NCBI GenBank assembly: GCA_964425585.1 | Contig: CAYRMG010000029.1 | Location: 1 to 14,247, forward strand | From: Aquifex sp964425585 | GTDB taxonomy: Bacteria; Aquificota; Aquificia; Aquificales; Aquificaceae | DNA length: 14,247 bases | Direction: 5' to 3' | In this document: positions 13,235-14,247 of the stretch, in pieces | Layout: the number at the start of each line of letters is the position of its first letter | Numbering within the stretch: position 1 is the first letter of the stretch | The notes under the pieces: model-generated | Database searches by the model: none | Seen by the model: only the letters and a program-made list of their open reading frames with translations | What the model was told of the DNA's origin: nothing | Translations under genes and position numbers: made by a program

Positions 13235-13904
13235 TCCGATTTTGGAGGCAAGAGGGATAAAAAAATCCATAAGGAATTACGATATCTTGAAAGGAATAGA
13301 TATAAGGGTAAAAAAAGGAGAGTTTTTAAGCATAATGGGACCATCGGGTTCGGGAAAAAGCACCCTTTTATATATACTCGGACTTCTTGATGCACCCGAT
13401 GAGGGGGAAATTATCCTTCTGGGGAGAAGGGTTAACTTCTCAGAAGAAAGGCATCTCAGCCACCTCAGGAATAACTACCTTGGCTTTGTTTTCCAGTTTC
13501 ATTACCTCATTCCCGAACTTACCGCTCTGGAGAACACAGTGGTTCCGCTCCTAAAAAAGGGAGTTTCGTTTCAAAGGGCAAAAGAAAGAGGAAAGAAGCT
13601 TTTGGAGAGGCTCGGCCTCGGGAATAAACTAAATAGGAAGCCTTACCAGCTTTCCGGTGGAGAACAGCAAAGGGTGGCTATAGCGAGAGCATTGGCAAAC
13701 GAGCCCGTCTTACTTCTTGCGGACGAACCTACCGGGAACCTTGATTCCGTCAATACCCAAAACGTTATGAGTATCTTTAAGGAAATCAACAAAGAAGGAA
13801 CGACAATCGTGATGGTAACCCATGAGGAGGAACTTGCTAAACAAACCCACAGGACATTAATCATAAAAGACGGAAAGGTAGTTGAGGAAAAAATAAACTT
13901 TTAA
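13224..13904 (+). CDS. ABC transporter ATP-binding protein, LolD/MacB-type
   Basis: A 226-residue ATPase that powers the preceding permease. All motifs are present: Walker A GPSGSGKST (39-47), Q-loop Gln91, signature LSGGE (143-147), Walker B V-L-L-L-A-D-E-P (162-169) with catalytic Glu168, D-loop N-L-D (172-174) and H-loop His200. I chose GTG at 13224, which has GGAGG at 13210-13214 nine bases upstream, overlaps the permease by 11 bases and gives normal LolD length. The ATG at 13143 would add 27 residues translated from the permease reading region and is unlikely. A TTG at 13242, with GGAGG 11 bases upstream, is an alternative. The stop overlaps the convergent rsfS stop within TTAA. Confidence 0.93.
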   Translation: MEDNPILEARGIKKSIRNYDILKGIDIRVKKGEFLSIMGPSGSGKSTLLYILGLLDAPDEGEIILLGRRVNFSEERHLSHLRNNYLGFVFQFHYLIPELTALENTVVPLLKKGVSFQRAKERGKKLLERLGLGNKLNRKPYQLSGGEQQRVAIARALANEPVLLLADEPTGNLDSVNTQNVMSIFKEINKEGTTIVMVTHEEELAKQTHRTLIIKDGKVVEEKINF

Positions 13905-14230
13905 AGTTCTACCTTCTTAGCATCAGCCCATATCCATTCCAGTCCATAGTATTCTCTGGTCTCGGGAGTAAAGATATGAACTATGGTGTCTATGAGGTCA
14001 AGAAGCACCCAGTTTCCGTATTCTTTTCCTTCAATGTGGTCAATCTGGTATCCCTTTTTTTCCAGTTCCTCCTCAAGATAATCCGCGAGTGCCCGAGCAT
14101 GGGTGGGTGAGTTTGCGGTTGCTATCACAAAGTAGTCCGCAAGGTTTGTAAGGTTTGATACATCAAGGATTACGATATTTTCCGCTTTCTTATTCTCAAG
14201 GAGTTCTTTTAAAAGCTTTAGCTTTTCCAT
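13901..14230 (-). CDS. rsfS: Ribosomal silencing factor RsfS
   Basis: A 109-residue Iojap/RsfS protein that binds L14 on the 50S subunit and blocks subunit joining when nutrients are limited. Characteristic segments are A-E-N-I-V-I-L-D-V-S-N-L-T-N-L-A-D-Y-F-V-I-A-T (16-38), the S-P-T-H-A-R-A-L-A-D (41-50) helix, G-N-W-V-L-L-D-L-I-D-T-I-V-H-I-F (72-87) and R-E-Y-Y-G-L-E-x-x-W (92-101). Length is typical. There is no Shine-Dalgarno; TAAAAT on the minus strand (14246-14241) is 10 bases from the ATG, suggesting a near-leaderless transcript, though a -35 would lie outside the window. It is convergent with the ABC ATPase, sharing 4 bases, and does not neighbour nadD on the visible side. Confidence 0.96.
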   Translation of the reverse strand: MEKLKLLKELLENKKAENIVILDVSNLTNLADYFVIATANSPTHARALADYLEEELEKKGYQIDHIEGKEYGNWVLLDLIDTIVHIFTPETREYYGLEWIWADAKKVEL

Positions 14231-14247
14231 TTTTCAATTAATTTTAT

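Noticed and set aside
1..14247. CRISPR arrays, tRNA or rRNA genes, insertion sequences and attachment sites
   Set aside because: I looked for regularly spaced repeats, cloverleaf-like segments, transposase genes and terminal inverted repeats and saw none; the gaps between genes are too short to hold them.

Overview
This window is a gene-dense bacterial chromosome segment, most likely from a hyperthermophilic member of the Aquificaceae close to Aquifex. I base this on protein character (Lys/Glu/Arg-rich, many AGA/AGG and ATA codons), on the 206-residue adenylate kinase and SecY resembling the Aquifex proteins as I remember them without being identical, and on the isolated secY-adk-map-infA-rpmJ-rpsM-rpsK-rpsD-rpoA-rplQ block. 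The species is not proven from the sequence alone. No tRNA, rRNA, CRISPR array, insertion sequence or phage gene is visible. No stretch longer than about 65 bases lacks a gene.

Layout. (1) Positions 2-2842, minus strand: ffh, then rpsP, khpA, a DUF4149-type membrane protein and an uncharacterised helical protein. A strong hairpin sits between khpA and the membrane protein. (2) Positions 2843-2905: a 63-bp divergent control region with interleaved promoter-like elements for ffh and secY, pairing the two ends of co-translational protein targeting (SRP GTPase and translocon channel). (3) Positions 2906-9495, plus strand: secY, adk, map, infA, rpmJ, rpsM, rpsK, rpsD, rpoA, rplQ, then a YggT-family membrane protein and a four-cluster [4Fe-4S] polyferredoxin, all tightly packed or overlapping. 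(4) Positions 9488-10456, minus strand: a calcium/cation antiporter, convergent and overlapping with the ferredoxin. (5) Positions 10477-13904, plus strand: a PsiE-like membrane protein, a TolC-type periplasmic adaptor, an FtsX/LolC-type permease and a LolD/MacB-type ATPase, overlapping end to start as one operon. This looks like a tripartite export or lipoprotein-handling ABC machine. (6) Positions 13901-14230, minus strand: rsfS, convergent with the ATPase gene.

The clearest non-genic pattern concerns translation starts. Most genes inside operons have good Shine-Dalgarno sequences (rpmJ, rpsM, rpsK, rpsD, rpoA, adk, rpsP). Every gene that appears to open a transcription unit (ffh, secY, the antiporter, the PsiE-like gene, rsfS) lacks one and has a -10-like hexamer within about 10-15 bases of its start codon, suggesting leaderless or nearly leaderless mRNAs. 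I see no clearly novel defence or mobile system. The most interesting uncharacterised content is the PsiE-plus-tripartite ABC operon, the orphan polyferredoxin coupled to the ribosomal operon, and the two membrane-associated genes behind khpA.
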